Assembly: GCF_016617615.1 (NCBI RefSeq) | Contig: NZ_JAACYA010000001.1 | Coordinates: forward strand, 806,001-870,000 | DNA length: 64,000 nucleotides | From: Persephonella atlantica | Lineage (GTDB): Bacteria; Aquificota; Aquificia; Aquificales; Hydrogenothermaceae | Direction: 5' to 3' | Shown: positions 7,934 through 16,400 of the stretch, one piece after another | How positions within the stretch are numbered: the stretch's first letter is position 1 | How the letters are laid out: each line of letters opens with the position of its first letter | Made by a program: the position numbers and the translations under genes | The notes under the pieces: generated by a model | Seen by the model: the letters and a program-made list of their open reading frames with translations, nothing else | What the model was told of the DNA's origin: nothing | Databases searched by the model: none

Positions 7934-8542
7934 TTAATAATAAATTATTTCAACATCCTGTGGTAATTTAATATAAATATTCTGTGGCTCTTTTTTATAA
8001 ACTAAATCATAAAAATTCAGCCCCATTCTGTTTCCTTCACTGTCCCATACTATTATCTGTTTAATGTCTAAATCTTTATCCAAAAGCATCTCAACCTTTT
8101 TTATCTCTTCGTCACCTTTTACTTTCATAACAAGGTCAATGGTGTTTCCTTTTTTTTCTTCCTTTTCTACAGAAAACAGTTTCTTTAGACCTTCCTTTGA
8201 AGATATGGCTCTGAATATCTTTGCTATGAAGAAATGCTTGTCAATCTTGGATTTTATAGCCTGTTTTTCCTCTGGCGTGTAGATTGTGAGGCTGTCTCCA
8301 TCAATAAAGTAAATCTGCTTTAAAGGCTTCTGGTAGATGATTTTTACCTTTTCGGGCTTTGATATGTAAACCTTTCCCTCGAATCTCTCTATCTGCTGAA
8401 GGTCTTTCATATAAGTTATCTGGGTAAACCGCGCCTGTATGAAACTATAACTGTTAATCTTATTCTGCAGTTTATCTAACGTTTCGGCAAAAGCAAATGA
8501 ACAAACAGAAAACAGCAAAAGGAAAACAGCAAATTTTTTCAT
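7934..8542 (-). CDS. lolA: LolA-like outer-membrane lipoprotein carrier
   Basis: The 202-residue protein has a Sec signal peptide ending near AFA at residue 20, then the LolA fold: SFIQARFTQITYMKDLQQIERFEGKV is the hallmark N-terminal strand pair, followed by SKPEKVKIIYQKPLKQIYFIDG. LolA carries lipoproteins through the periplasm from the LolCDE complex to the outer membrane. LolA and diverged homologues exist in Aquificota. The ATG at 8542 is chosen (AAGGTG at 5-6 bp); the TTG at 8545 is an alternative. It is 9 bp after the ybbN-like gene. Confidence 0.85.
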   Translation of the reverse strand: MKKFAVFLLLFSVCSFAFAETLDKLQNKINSYSFIQARFTQITYMKDLQQIERFEGKVYISKPEKVKIIYQKPLKQIYFIDGDSLTIYTPEEKQAIKSKIDKHFFIAKIFRAISSKEGLKKLFSVEKEEKKGNTIDLVMKVKGDEEIKKVEMLLDKDLDIKQIIVWDSEGNRMGLNFYDLVYKKEPQNIYIKLPQDVEIIYY

Positions 8543-8551
8543 CAAATCACC

Positions 8552-9370
8552 TTAATAAAGCCACATGGCAAGTTTTTTTCTGAACTCTTTTGTAAGAGGA
8601 TTACCTTCTCCAAGCAGGTTAAATACAGCAACCATAGACTTCCTTCCTGCTTCGTCTCTGTATTTTTTATCAAGTTGCACTATTTTCAGGAACTTTTCAA
8701 GGGCTTCTCTGTAATTTTCGTTCAGAGCATAACAGGAACCTTCTTTAAGAAGCCTGTCCAGTTCATTTTCTATCTGAAGTTCTTCACACCACTTTTTAAA
8801 CTGTATAAGCTCTTTTAATGCCTGTGCTTTTGAGAAGTACTCTTTGTGATACTCCTTTATTGAGCTGAGCAGTTCCTCTGCTCTGTCTAACCTTCCCTGT
8901 TTTATGTAAAACTGGGCAGCTTCAAGAGTTATCTTTTTGTTTTCTGGATACTCTGATAGGAGTTTTTCATATATCTCTTCTGCTTTACCTATATTCCCTG
9001 CCATAAATTCCATCTTTGCCTGCTGCAGCAGCTGGTCTGCTTCTGATTTTACGTATTTTGATATTATCTCCCTTATCTTTGGTTCTGGCAGGGCTCCAAC
9101 AAATCTATCAACCTCTTTTCCATTTATAAATATTCTGACATCAGGTATTCCGCTGACCCCAAACTCCTGTGCTATATGGGGATTTTCGTCTGTGTTTATT
9201 TTTGCAAGAATAAAGCCGTACTCGTTTGCAAGCTTTTCAAGAAGAGGCTTTAAAACTCTACAGGGTCCACACCATGGAGCCCAAAAATCTATAACAACAG
9301 GCTTCTGATACGACTTTTCAACAACTATCTCTTCAAAGTTCTCGTCGGTCACATCGTATATCAGACCCAT
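8552..9370 (-). CDS. ybbN: Thioredoxin-TPR chaperone (YbbN/CnoX-like)
   Basis: The 272-residue protein has an N-terminal thioredoxin domain with a complete WCGPC site (Cys34, Cys37) and a GIPDVRIF cis-Pro loop. Three to four TPR-like helical repeats follow, from about residue 110, of the type found in YbbN/CnoX holdases. E. coli CnoX lost the second Cys of the motif, whereas this protein keeps both, so it could retain redox activity. It probably protects proteins from oxidative or heat-related aggregation. A GGAGGT site precedes the ATG, and a candidate promoter lies 30-60 bp upstream. Confidence 0.9.
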   Translation of the reverse strand: MGLIYDVTDENFEEIVVEKSYQKPVVIDFWAPWCGPCRVLKPLLEKLANEYGFILAKINTDENPHIAQEFGVSGIPDVRIFINGKEVDRFVGALPEPKIREIISKYVKSEADQLLQQAKMEFMAGNIGKAEEIYEKLLSEYPENKKITLEAAQFYIKQGRLDRAEELLSSIKEYHKEYFSKAQALKELIQFKKWCEELQIENELDRLLKEGSCYALNENYREALEKFLKIVQLDKKYRDEAGRKSMVAVFNLLGEGNPLTKEFRKKLAMWLY

Positions 9371-9401
9371 CTTTACCTCCTTATCAGGTTATTTTAATAT
9401 T

Positions 9402-9430
9402 ATAATATGGAATTTTAGCCTGATTTTCAA
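9402..9430 (-). promoter_or_regulatory. Candidate sigma-70 promoter for the ybbN-lolA run
   Basis: On the minus strand, TTGAAA (9425-9430) and TATTAT (9402-9407) are separated by 17 bp, upstream of the ybbN-like ATG at 9370. The predicted transcription start is near 9395, giving a short leader. This is the only sizeable gap in the run, consistent with an operon start. It is predicted from sequence only. Confidence 0.5.
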
Positions 9431-9457
9431 ATAAAATATGAGTCAAACTGACTAATA

Positions 9458-10393
9458 TTATACAGCTTTTTTCAACCTCTCTCTCATTTTGCACACACTG
9501 CAAATGTCTGCATATGTAGGCTCTCCACAGATGATGCACTTTTTTGGTTTTTCTTTTTTTTCGTGCTCTTTCAGTATAGGATACATATTTTTCAGAAAGT
9601 TTGTGTAAAACTGAAGCTTTGTTCCGGGATGTTTTTCTTCCAAACGACTGAGCAGTTCTTTGTACTCAATGGAAGAGGCTCCTTCAGAAAATGGACATTC
9701 GTATTCTATATATTCTATTCCGTTAAAGAATGCGTATAGGGCACTTTCTTTCTCTGTAATCTTACATAGAGGTTTTACTTTTCTGACAAATCCATCTTCT
9801 TCCTCTAATACTGGATACTGCCTTTTGAGGTAGTTAACATCCCAGTGGAGAGTATTTCCAAATAAAACAGCCACTTCATCATCAAGATTGTGTCCCGTTG
9901 CTATGATGTTGTAGCCTAACTCTTTTGCATATCTGTTCATGTAGTATCTCTTTACTGTCCCACAGGCAGAGCAGGCTGGTCTGTTTGAAACTGTATCAAT
10001 AACAGGAATAGGTGCCAGTTCTTCCTTAAGGGATACTATATGCAGTGGTCTATCTATCTTTTCTGAGAAAGATAGTGCAAGCTGTTTTGAGTCCTGAGAA
10101 TACTGGTCTATCCCAAGGTCTATGTAAAAACCATCTGCCTGATACCCAAGATTAACAAGAGCATTCCACAGTGATAAACTGTCCTTTCCTCCTGAAACAG
10201 CAACTAATATCCTGTCTTTTTTAGAGAACATCCTGAACTCTTTTACTGTCTTTTCTACCCTTTTTTCAAACCAGCTGACAAAATGTTTCCTGCAAAGGGC
10301 AAGTCTGTGATGGGGAAGGAATACAACAGCCTTTTCTTTCTCTCCTTTTGCCTTACATATACTACATCTGGTTCCTTTTTTCAGTTTTGCCAT
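9458..10393 (-). CDS. ttuA: tRNA-5-methyluridine-54 2-sulfurtransferase-like (TtuA)
   Basis: The 311-residue protein is a PP-loop (ATP-pyrophosphatase) tRNA thiolase. It has an N-terminal zinc finger (C10xxC13, C34xxH37), the PP-loop SGGKDS at 67-72, the iron-sulfur cysteines C141xxC144 and C233, and a C-terminal Cys4 zinc ribbon (C286xxC289, C298xxC301). This architecture is that of Thermus TtuA, which sulfurises T54 of tRNA to s2T for thermal stability; it is distinguished from TtcA and Ncs6 by the extra zinc ribbons. A TtuB-like ubiquitin-fold carrier gene is 73 bp upstream in the same orientation, which strongly supports the assignment. Confidence 0.88.
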   Translation of the reverse strand: MAKLKKGTRCSICKAKGEKEKAVVFLPHHRLALCRKHFVSWFEKRVEKTVKEFRMFSKKDRILVAVSGGKDSLSLWNALVNLGYQADGFYIDLGIDQYSQDSKQLALSFSEKIDRPLHIVSLKEELAPIPVIDTVSNRPACSACGTVKRYYMNRYAKELGYNIIATGHNLDDEVAVLFGNTLHWDVNYLKRQYPVLEEEDGFVRKVKPLCKITEKESALYAFFNGIEYIEYECPFSEGASSIEYKELLSRLEEKHPGTKLQFYTNFLKNMYPILKEHEKKEKPKKCIICGEPTYADICSVCKMRERLKKAV

Positions 10394-10466
10394 TTTCTAC
10401 CCTTAATTAAGATTTTATTTGAGGAAGGAATAATATATGTTAGCTTGAAGAAATGCAAATTTTGTT

Positions 10467-10670
10467 TTAACCGCCTGATATGGCATTGACGACCTTTATC
10501 TCGTCCTGAGGAGATACTGTTTCATCTTCCTGGGCTATCTCCCCATTTTTTACAACGAACGCATACTCTGGAGACAGTCCCATAGCTTTTAGGATATCAC
10601 CTGCTGTGATTTTTTCCTTTTCAAAGGTTAAGGTTTGCTCCTTCCCTCTGTACTTTATTTTTATCTCCAT
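10467..10670 (-). CDS. ttuB: TtuB-like ubiquitin-fold sulfur carrier
   Basis: The 67-residue protein is a ThiS/MoaD-type ubiquitin-like fold ending in the exposed Gly-Gly needed for adenylation and thiocarboxylate formation. It has no extra domain. Its position directly before the TtuA-type thiolase points to the tRNA s2T54 pathway rather than thiamine or molybdopterin, although carriers of this type can be shared between pathways. The ATG is at 10670 and the preceding FGase-like gene ends at 10671, so they probably share a transcript. Confidence 0.82.
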   Translation of the reverse strand: MEIKIKYRGKEQTLTFEKEKITAGDILKAMGLSPEYAFVVKNGEIAQEDETVSPQDEIKVVNAISGG

Positions 10671-11429
10671 TTATCCTCTCCATCTACCAAAAAATATTTC
10701 CAGCACATCTATAAACATTTTACTGAGTTTTTTCAGTCTGTTTCTATCTACCTTCAGGTTTTCTTTATCAAACCACGGCTCAGCTAAATACAGCTTCCTG
10801 TTTATCTCTATCTGAATCCATGGAACAGGCCTGTTTCCATAAGTTCTTGTTATATATCCTCCTGCAAATGGTTTATTTATGGTAACTTCTTCTTCTGGAA
10901 GACCAAAAACTTCCATGAATGCTTCCCTCAGAAGTTCTGTTGTATGAAAATCACAGGATTTTCCATAAACATTTCCCAGACATACTGTTGGCCTTCTTCC
11001 TGTATCTGGTGATATTACTGGAGGTTCTACAGCCATAGAGTGACAGTCAAATGCTATCTTTATCCGTTTATCCTTTAAACTTTTCATTATTTCCCTGTGG
11101 TACGGATAGTAATACTTTTTTAAAAGCAGGTCAATTATCTCTCTGTTTAGAGGTTTTTTATAAACTGTTACTCCATAACAGGTTTTCGTTTTAACAACAC
11201 CGTCAGGATTTTCTGGAGGAAGATCGTCAGGAGCTCTGTTAAGGTCAACAAAAGCCCTTGCGATATCTGTTTTTATAACTTTTATAACCTTTCCGTTTAT
11301 ATCGTATATATCCACAGTAAATGGGTCAGAATCGTCAAATATATCTTTATCTGTCAATGCAACGATATCTTTTACTTCTTCTGGTATTTTCCATCCTCCA
11401 TGAGGAATGGATATTAAGGCCGGGAACAT
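10671..11429 (-). CDS. N-formylglutamate amidohydrolase-like metallohydrolase
   Basis: The 252-residue protein shows the FGase family blocks in order: SIPHGG near the N-terminus, FVDLNRAPDD, YPYHREI, AFDCHSMA, NKPFAGGYITRTYG and a C-terminal WIQIEINRKLYLAE. These contain the His, Asp and Arg residues expected for the zinc site. Family members cleave N-formyl-glutamate in histidine degradation, but no hut genes are near, and many relatives act in unknown pathways. The gene abuts the TtuB-like gene and overlaps the gamma-glutamyltranspeptidase gene by 1 bp, so it is almost certainly co-translated with it. A role in trimming a glutamyl product is inference. Confidence 0.87.
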   Translation of the reverse strand: MFPALISIPHGGWKIPEEVKDIVALTDKDIFDDSDPFTVDIYDINGKVIKVIKTDIARAFVDLNRAPDDLPPENPDGVVKTKTCYGVTVYKKPLNREIIDLLLKKYYYPYHREIMKSLKDKRIKIAFDCHSMAVEPPVISPDTGRRPTVCLGNVYGKSCDFHTTELLREAFMEVFGLPEEEVTINKPFAGGYITRTYGNRPVPWIQIEINRKLYLAEPWFDKENLKVDRNRLKKLSKMFIDVLEIFFGRWRG

Positions 11430-13045
11430 TACAGACCTCCTGCTGTTCCATCTCTTCTCACATCAGAAACTCCCTGAAAGAAGCCGTCCCTTTTCCTCAA
11501 AATAGCATGAATTGAACCTAAATAAAAAGAGAACGGCTCCCTTTTATCCAATCTATATCCTTCCTTTTTCAGGTATTCAATAATCTCTTTATCAAATCTG
11601 TCCTCATAACTTACAAGCCCACCTAAAGAGCTGTGAATTCTTGGCTGAACTACTGCCTTATCTATAGACATACCGTTATCAACTACATTAAGTAAAAACT
11701 GGGTTAAAACAGAAAATATCCTTTCACTTCCGGGACTTCCCATAACAAGCCACGGCTGGCTACCATTAAAAACTATTGTTGGTGAGACTGTTGCCCATGG
11801 AACTGAGTTTGGCCTTAGATAGTAGGGGTGTTCAGGTTTATGATACTCAAAATCCATTAGGTAGTTGTTGTATAAAAACCCAAGACCTTCAGCAGCTGCT
11901 TTACTTCCATAGACCCTTTCTATAGATTGTGTAAGGGCAACAGCCATGTTTTTATCCATTGTTGAGAGATGAGTGGTCTCCTCAGTGTATTCGTCATATG
12001 TTTCGTGTATGGGAAGATGAAAATCTATTGATGATGCTATCTCTTTTACCTTTTTTGAGGCATATCTGGGACTGAGCATCCTCTCAGGTGTTATCTGCGG
12101 ATAAAAGTTAGGATCATAAGGTCTGCCTGTTCTCTCAAGCAAGGCCTCCCTTATTATCTCAATAATCAGGTGAATCTTCTTCAGTTTGTTGGAGTGAAGT
12201 TCTTTTGGGGAAACTGCATCCAGCATAAGAAGAGCATATATAAGAGGTCTTCCTGCCCCTGGCGGAGGCATTGAGTAAATTTTTAATCCTCTAAATCTTC
12301 CAACAACGGGCTTTCTCTCTATAGGAAGGGGAATAAGTGCAAGGTCATCGTACCTGAGAAGACCGCCATTTTCCCTCATGTCAGCATCGATCATTTTTGC
12401 TGGCTTTCCCTGATAGAAATACTCAAAACCGTATCTTGCAATATCCTCTAAAAGTCTTGCCAAATCATGCTGTTTGAAAATATCTCCCACATTATAGGGT
12501 TTTCCATCTTTCAGAAAGTATTTTCCACCTGAAAAAGAAGGAACCTTTTTAAAGTTTTGGAGTTCCCTCTTTTGAAGATTATGCTGAAGCTGTGTGATTT
12601 TATATCCCTCATATGCTATTCTTATTGCAGGCTCAACTACCGTTGACCAGGGAAGTTTACCATACTTCCTGTGAACGTAACCTAAAACTGCCAGTGTGCT
12701 GGGAACAGTTGTTGCTCTGTATCCAACACTTCTGTCTTCTTCATATACTGCACTAACATGGGCAAGGGAAGGAGCCCTTGAAGAACCATCAATGGCTATC
12801 ACTTTTTTTCCTGTATATATAAGCATCATCGTCTGTCCACCAATACCACTTCCCTGGGGTTCACATACACACAGCGCAAGGGCTGAAGCAACAGCGGCAT
12901 CCACAGCATTCCCACCCTGTCTGAAAATCTCTATTCCTGCCTGTGTTGCCTGCGGAAAAGCTGTTGCAACCATACATTCCCTTGATTCAGCAAACTTTAT
13001 ACCATCTGGTTTAAAATCCTTTTCAATCCTGTTCAAATCCATCAT
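11429..13045 (-). CDS. Gamma-glutamyltranspeptidase-like enzyme without signal peptide
   Basis: The 538-residue protein is a full-length GGT/Ntn hydrolase. It contains GGNAVDAAVASAL near residue 44, a GSGIGG block near residue 65, and the autoprocessing site at Glu356-Thr357-Thr358-His359, where Thr357 would become the N-terminal nucleophile of the small subunit. Downstream are MGSPGSERI and the DVRRDGTAGG tail of the family. Unlike E. coli Ggt there is no signal peptide, so the enzyme is probably cytoplasmic, like YwrD-type members. Two ATGs in tandem (13045, 13042) follow a GGGAGGAG site. It overlaps the ATP-grasp gene by 23 bp and the FGase gene by 1 bp. Confidence 0.9.
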   Translation of the reverse strand: MMDLNRIEKDFKPDGIKFAESRECMVATAFPQATQAGIEIFRQGGNAVDAAVASALALCVCEPQGSGIGGQTMMLIYTGKKVIAIDGSSRAPSLAHVSAVYEEDRSVGYRATTVPSTLAVLGYVHRKYGKLPWSTVVEPAIRIAYEGYKITQLQHNLQKRELQNFKKVPSFSGGKYFLKDGKPYNVGDIFKQHDLARLLEDIARYGFEYFYQGKPAKMIDADMRENGGLLRYDDLALIPLPIERKPVVGRFRGLKIYSMPPPGAGRPLIYALLMLDAVSPKELHSNKLKKIHLIIEIIREALLERTGRPYDPNFYPQITPERMLSPRYASKKVKEIASSIDFHLPIHETYDEYTEETTHLSTMDKNMAVALTQSIERVYGSKAAAEGLGFLYNNYLMDFEYHKPEHPYYLRPNSVPWATVSPTIVFNGSQPWLVMGSPGSERIFSVLTQFLLNVVDNGMSIDKAVVQPRIHSSLGGLVSYEDRFDKEIIEYLKKEGYRLDKREPFSFYLGSIHAILRKRDGFFQGVSDVRRDGTAGGL

Positions 13046-14015
13046 ACTCCTCCCACAATTCCTGATATCTTTTTACTGCCGCATCTAATATCTTTATAAC
13101 TGTCTGGTCAAAATCCATACCTGCAGCCCTTGCAGAGTGAATAAAAGAGCCTGTCTCTCCAAGGCTTGCCTGGGAGTTTATTTCCAAAAAGTATATCTCT
13201 CCTGACTCATCCATCCTTAAATCAACCCTTGCATAATCTCTCAGCTCAAGAATATTAAAAACACGTTTGCTTATTTCCTGCATCTTTTTTGCAGTGTTTT
13301 CAGGTATTTCTGCAGGACATATCTTTCTGATTGGCCTGTGTCTTTTCAGAAATGTTGTCTGAATTGCCTCAGGATTTCCACCCAAATCAAACTCAAGGAC
13401 AGGAAGAGCAGTTAAATCCTTTCCATTTCCTATAAGAGCAACAGAAAACTCCCTTCCTCTTATAAACTTCTCTACAAGGGCTTCCTGACCAAATATATCT
13501 GTAATTTCCCTTACGGCTTTTTTTAGTTCCTCTTTTGTTTTAGCAACTTTTACTCCCAACGAAAGAGCTTCTCTTCGTGGTTTAACAATCACTGGCAATT
13601 TTATATCTTCCAGTTTTTCAGGCGACTTAAATACCATGAAATCTGGAGTTTTTATGCCGTAGTACTGGACAGCAATCTTTGTTAATGCTTTGTCTAAGGC
13701 AACAGCATGTCCCTCTGGTGTAGAGCCAGTATATGGAACTCCAAGCATCTCCAAAATAGACGGAATATGACTGTACCTGCTCTCTCCCTGAATACCATAA
13801 GAAAGATTAAAAACTATACCTTTACCTCTCCTGAAAAATACCTTTAACCTGTCTATTATCTCCATATTTCCATCTGCAACCTCAACGTAATGTCCTGCCC
13901 TTTCTAATGCGCTTTTAATTCTGAATACTGTCTTTTCAGAGTATATCTCTTTTGTTGGATTTCTCTGATAGATAACCTTTGAAAAGTCTTTATTGTAAAC
14001 AACAAGTACTCTCAT
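13023..14015 (-). CDS. ATP-grasp ligase related to D-alanine-D-alanine ligase
   Basis: The 330-residue protein has the D-Ala-D-Ala ligase/ATP-grasp pattern: a YGIQGE loop, PVIVKPRR for ATP binding, and the C-terminal DYARVDLRMD...YFLEINSQASLG block with the Asp/Glu/Asn magnesium ligands. It is unlikely to be the only cell-wall ligase, since it is diverged from Ddl and sits in a cassette with a GGT-like and an FGase-like enzyme rather than with mur genes. It therefore probably ligates an amino acid or small acid with ATP, giving an unknown dipeptide-like product. It is the first gene of the cassette and overlaps the GGT gene by 23 bp. Confidence 0.85.
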   Translation of the reverse strand: MRVLVVYNKDFSKVIYQRNPTKEIYSEKTVFRIKSALERAGHYVEVADGNMEIIDRLKVFFRRGKGIVFNLSYGIQGESRYSHIPSILEMLGVPYTGSTPEGHAVALDKALTKIAVQYYGIKTPDFMVFKSPEKLEDIKLPVIVKPRREALSLGVKVAKTKEELKKAVREITDIFGQEALVEKFIRGREFSVALIGNGKDLTALPVLEFDLGGNPEAIQTTFLKRHRPIRKICPAEIPENTAKKMQEISKRVFNILELRDYARVDLRMDESGEIYFLEINSQASLGETGSFIHSARAAGMDFDQTVIKILDAAVKRYQELWEEYDGFEQD

Positions 14016-14062
14016 TTTTATAAACCTACATTTATAATTTAATTAAAAACTTAAGGAAATTA

Positions 14063-15286
14063 ATGGTGAAAATCAAAGAGAAAGTTAAAAAATTTGGACC
14101 TGGAATAATAACTGGAGGAGCAGGAGACGACCCTGCAGGGATAGTAACATATACAGTTGTCGGGGCAACAACGGGGCTTTCACAATTATGGCTTTTACTA
14201 TTATCAACACCTATGATGATTGCAGTCCAGGACACAGCTGCAAAAATAGCCGTTGCAACAGGAAAAAGTTTACCTGAAATACTGAACATTTATTACTCAA
14301 GAAAGCTAACGTATCTTATTATATCTTTTCTTTTTATAGCCAATATATTCACTATTGGTGCAGATATACAGGCGATAGCTTCAATTCTTGAGATTATTTC
14401 TGGAATAAACTCTATATATTTTCTTGTACCAGTAACACTGATTTTAGGATATCTGGTTATTTTTGGAAAGTATAGAACTGTTAAAAATTTCCTTATCTCA
14501 CTCAGTACTGTTTTATCTGTGTATATATTATCAGCGGTTGTGCTAAAACCTGACATTTCCCAATTAATTAAAAACTCACTAATTCCCCACATAGAACCTG
14601 ATATATCTTTTATACTTGCCTCACTGGGACTTTTAGGTACAACAATATCTCCTTATATGATTTTCTGGCAGGCATCGGAGGAAAAGGAGGAACATCCTAC
14701 AGTTGCACAGGCAAAAGAGATAGAAACAGATACAGCAGTAGGTATGATTTATTCAAATATAATTGCATACTCAATTATTGTATCTTCAGCTATAATGCTG
14801 TCTGGTCATACGGAAATTCAAACCGTTAAGGATGCTGCTACTGTTCTTAAACCCGTTGCTGGAGAATATGCATTTTTGATTTTCAGTCTGGGTATTGTTG
14901 TATCTGGATTTCTTTCTATCCCTGTTCTGGCAGGTTCAACAGCTTACGCCGTATCTGATACATTTGGATGGAGAGAAGGTATGGATTACAAAGTCAGCGA
15001 TGCGAAAGGCTTTTATTTTGTTTTTTTAGGTTCCCTGATGATTGGTGATATTATTGACCTTTCTCCTATCTCGGCTATTGACGCTCTTTATTACAGTCAG
15101 ATTTTTGATGGACTTCTTCTACCTTTGCTCTCAGCATTACTTTTTGTACTGGGAAACAATAGAAAAATAACAGGAAGTCTAAAAAATAGCTGGTTCTCAA
15201 ACATATTCCTTATAATAACCTTTATTGTCAGCTTTTCTGCTTTCATTATCATTCTGTTAAAAACAATGTTTCATCTCATCAAGTAG
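14063..15286 (+). CDS. Nramp-family divalent metal transporter, non-canonical binding site
   Basis: The 407-residue protein has about 11 hydrophobic segments and the Nramp start KKFGPGIITGGAGDDPAGI. The metal site in TM1 reads DDPAG (residues 22-26) where Mn/Fe Nramps have DPGN, and the TM6 site reads ISPYMIFWQASE where they have a Met-Pro-His type motif. These substitutions remove the usual Asn and Met ligands and resemble Nramp-related transporters with altered metal selectivity, including Mg-type members. AAGGAA precedes the ATG. It is divergent from the ATP-grasp cassette, and its tail overlaps the convergent Nudix gene by 16 bp. The substrate is uncertain. Confidence 0.85.
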   Translation: MVKIKEKVKKFGPGIITGGAGDDPAGIVTYTVVGATTGLSQLWLLLLSTPMMIAVQDTAAKIAVATGKSLPEILNIYYSRKLTYLIISFLFIANIFTIGADIQAIASILEIISGINSIYFLVPVTLILGYLVIFGKYRTVKNFLISLSTVLSVYILSAVVLKPDISQLIKNSLIPHIEPDISFILASLGLLGTTISPYMIFWQASEEKEEHPTVAQAKEIETDTAVGMIYSNIIAYSIIVSSAIMLSGHTEIQTVKDAATVLKPVAGEYAFLIFSLGIVVSGFLSIPVLAGSTAYAVSDTFGWREGMDYKVSDAKGFYFVFLGSLMIGDIIDLSPISAIDALYYSQIFDGLLLPLLSALLFVLGNNRKITGSLKNSWFSNIFLIITFIVSFSAFIIILLKTMFHLIK

Positions 15287-15681
15287 TCTCTCAGTATTCT
15301 GCTGTGGTCAAACACAAGTTTATCAAAAGGTATCTCCTCTAATTTGAAAATCTTTACATCTTTTGCATCACTGCTTGCCACTGGCTCGCCGTAAGCTTTG
15401 CACAGATAGGTTATGGAAACTGAATGAAAACGTGGGTCTCTATCAGGCTGTGAGTAAACTCCCAACAGTTTTATAATCTCCACATCCAGACCTGTTTCTT
15501 CTTTCATCTCCCTGATAAGAGCTTCCTCACAGGATTCCCCCACTTCCACAAAACCACCAGGAATGGCTATACCAAGAGGAGGATTTTTCCTCTCTATCAG
15601 AACAATTCCTCTAAAGTTATCTTTCTCATCAAAAAGCTGCACTATACCATCAACAGCAACAAAAGGCGTTTTTATTCCCAT
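15271..15681 (-). CDS. Nudix hydrolase
   Basis: The 136-residue protein has a complete Nudix box at residues 43-65 (GFVEVGES...REMKEETGL, matching Gx5Ex7REUxEExGU), which binds Mg and cleaves nucleoside diphosphate linked to X. The PGGFVEVGES start of the box and the size suggest an ADP-ribose/dinucleotide pyrophosphatase-type member, but the substrate is not determined. The start overlaps the Crp/Fnr stop by 1 bp (TGATG), so translation is coupled. It converges on the Nramp gene. Confidence 0.88.
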   Translation of the reverse strand: MGIKTPFVAVDGIVQLFDEKDNFRGIVLIERKNPPLGIAIPGGFVEVGESCEEALIREMKEETGLDVEIIKLLGVYSQPDRDPRFHSVSITYLCKAYGEPVASSDAKDVKIFKLEEIPFDKLVFDHSRILRDYLMR

Positions 15682-16325
15682 CAGTCAGACAGTATCTCTT
15701 CTATTTTCTGTTTATTAATTTTTACAACAGTCCTTTCAATTATCAACCCTTCCTTTTTTAGTTCTTTCAGCGTTCTTGAGAATGTTTCTGGAGTAATGTT
15801 TAGAATTGAAGCTATCTTGTTTTTATTAAGTTTAAAAAACAGGTCCTCATGTTCTTTGAGAAATTTTGCTATCTTTTTCTTTACATTTTTTTCCATCAGG
15901 TTTTCACAGTACTCGTAATTCTTCTGAACCTTATCAGCAACCATATACAGAAGACTTTGACAGAAAGACAGACTTTTTGTGATAAGCAACCTGACATCTT
16001 CAGAAGGAAACTTTATTATTTCTCCATCTGTTTCCATCTCTGCAGAAAAAGGAAATTCAATCTTTTTTATAACGGCAAATTCTCCAATAAATGATTTAGG
16101 GAGAATATAGTTGAGAGTTATGTCTTTTCCGTTATTGAGTGTTGTCTTGTATATCTTAGCAATACCAGATCTGAGAAAAAAAAGATAATCTGAAGAATCT
16201 CCCTCAAAAAATATTATCTCCCCCTTTTTGAACTTTTTCTGAACGGAACTTTTTTGAAGATAAAGCAACTCTTCTTCTGTTAGATCAGGGAATATGTCAA
16301 GCAAAGTAGAAAATTCCACATTCAA
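15681..16325 (-). CDS. Crp/Fnr-family transcription regulator
   Basis: The 214-residue protein has an N-terminal cyclic-nucleotide-binding-type barrel (KKGEIIFFEGDSSDYLFFLRSGIAKIYK) and a C-terminal helix-turn-helix around residues 165-205 (LNKNKIASILNITPETFSRTLKELKKEGLI). The N-terminal cysteine cluster of oxygen-sensing FNR is missing, so it resembles the Dnr/NnrR-type regulators that sense NO or nitrite through heme. It is transcribed away from the nos genes, with a TTGAT-N4-GTCAA palindrome in the shared control region, and is probably their regulator. A TTG start is used, with a GAGGGAGAG site upstream; a GTG at 16319 is possible. Confidence 0.88.
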   Translation of the reverse strand: MNVEFSTLLDIFPDLTEEELLYLQKSSVQKKFKKGEIIFFEGDSSDYLFFLRSGIAKIYKTTLNNGKDITLNYILPKSFIGEFAVIKKIEFPFSAEMETDGEIIKFPSEDVRLLITKSLSFCQSLLYMVADKVQKNYEYCENLMEKNVKKKIAKFLKEHEDLFFKLNKNKIASILNITPETFSRTLKELKKEGLIIERTVVKINKQKIEEILSD

Positions 16326-16386
16326 GATAACTCTCCCTCACCCAGAAATTCTGGATTAAAAATATATTATTAACTTCAATCAATCC

Positions 16387-16400
16387 TTGATATCTGTCAA
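16387..16400. promoter_or_regulatory. FNR/Dnr-type binding site upstream of the nos operon
   Basis: The sequence is TTGATATCTGTCAA, a near-perfect match to the TTGAT-N4-ATCAA consensus of the Crp/Fnr superfamily. It lies 62 bp upstream of the cytochrome start at 16463 and 61 bp from the regulator start, so it could activate the nos genes and control the regulator itself. A near-identical palindrome occurs upstream of the copper receptor and SCO genes (24141-24154). Confidence 0.75.

Noticed and set aside
10467-10670. ThiS or MoaD
   Set aside because: The neighbouring TtuA-like thiolase and the lack of thi or moa genes favour a TtuB role.
13023-14015. Housekeeping D-Ala-D-Ala ligase (ddl)
   Set aside because: The sequence is diverged and it is coupled to GGT and FGase genes instead of cell-wall genes, so the ligase is not named ddl.
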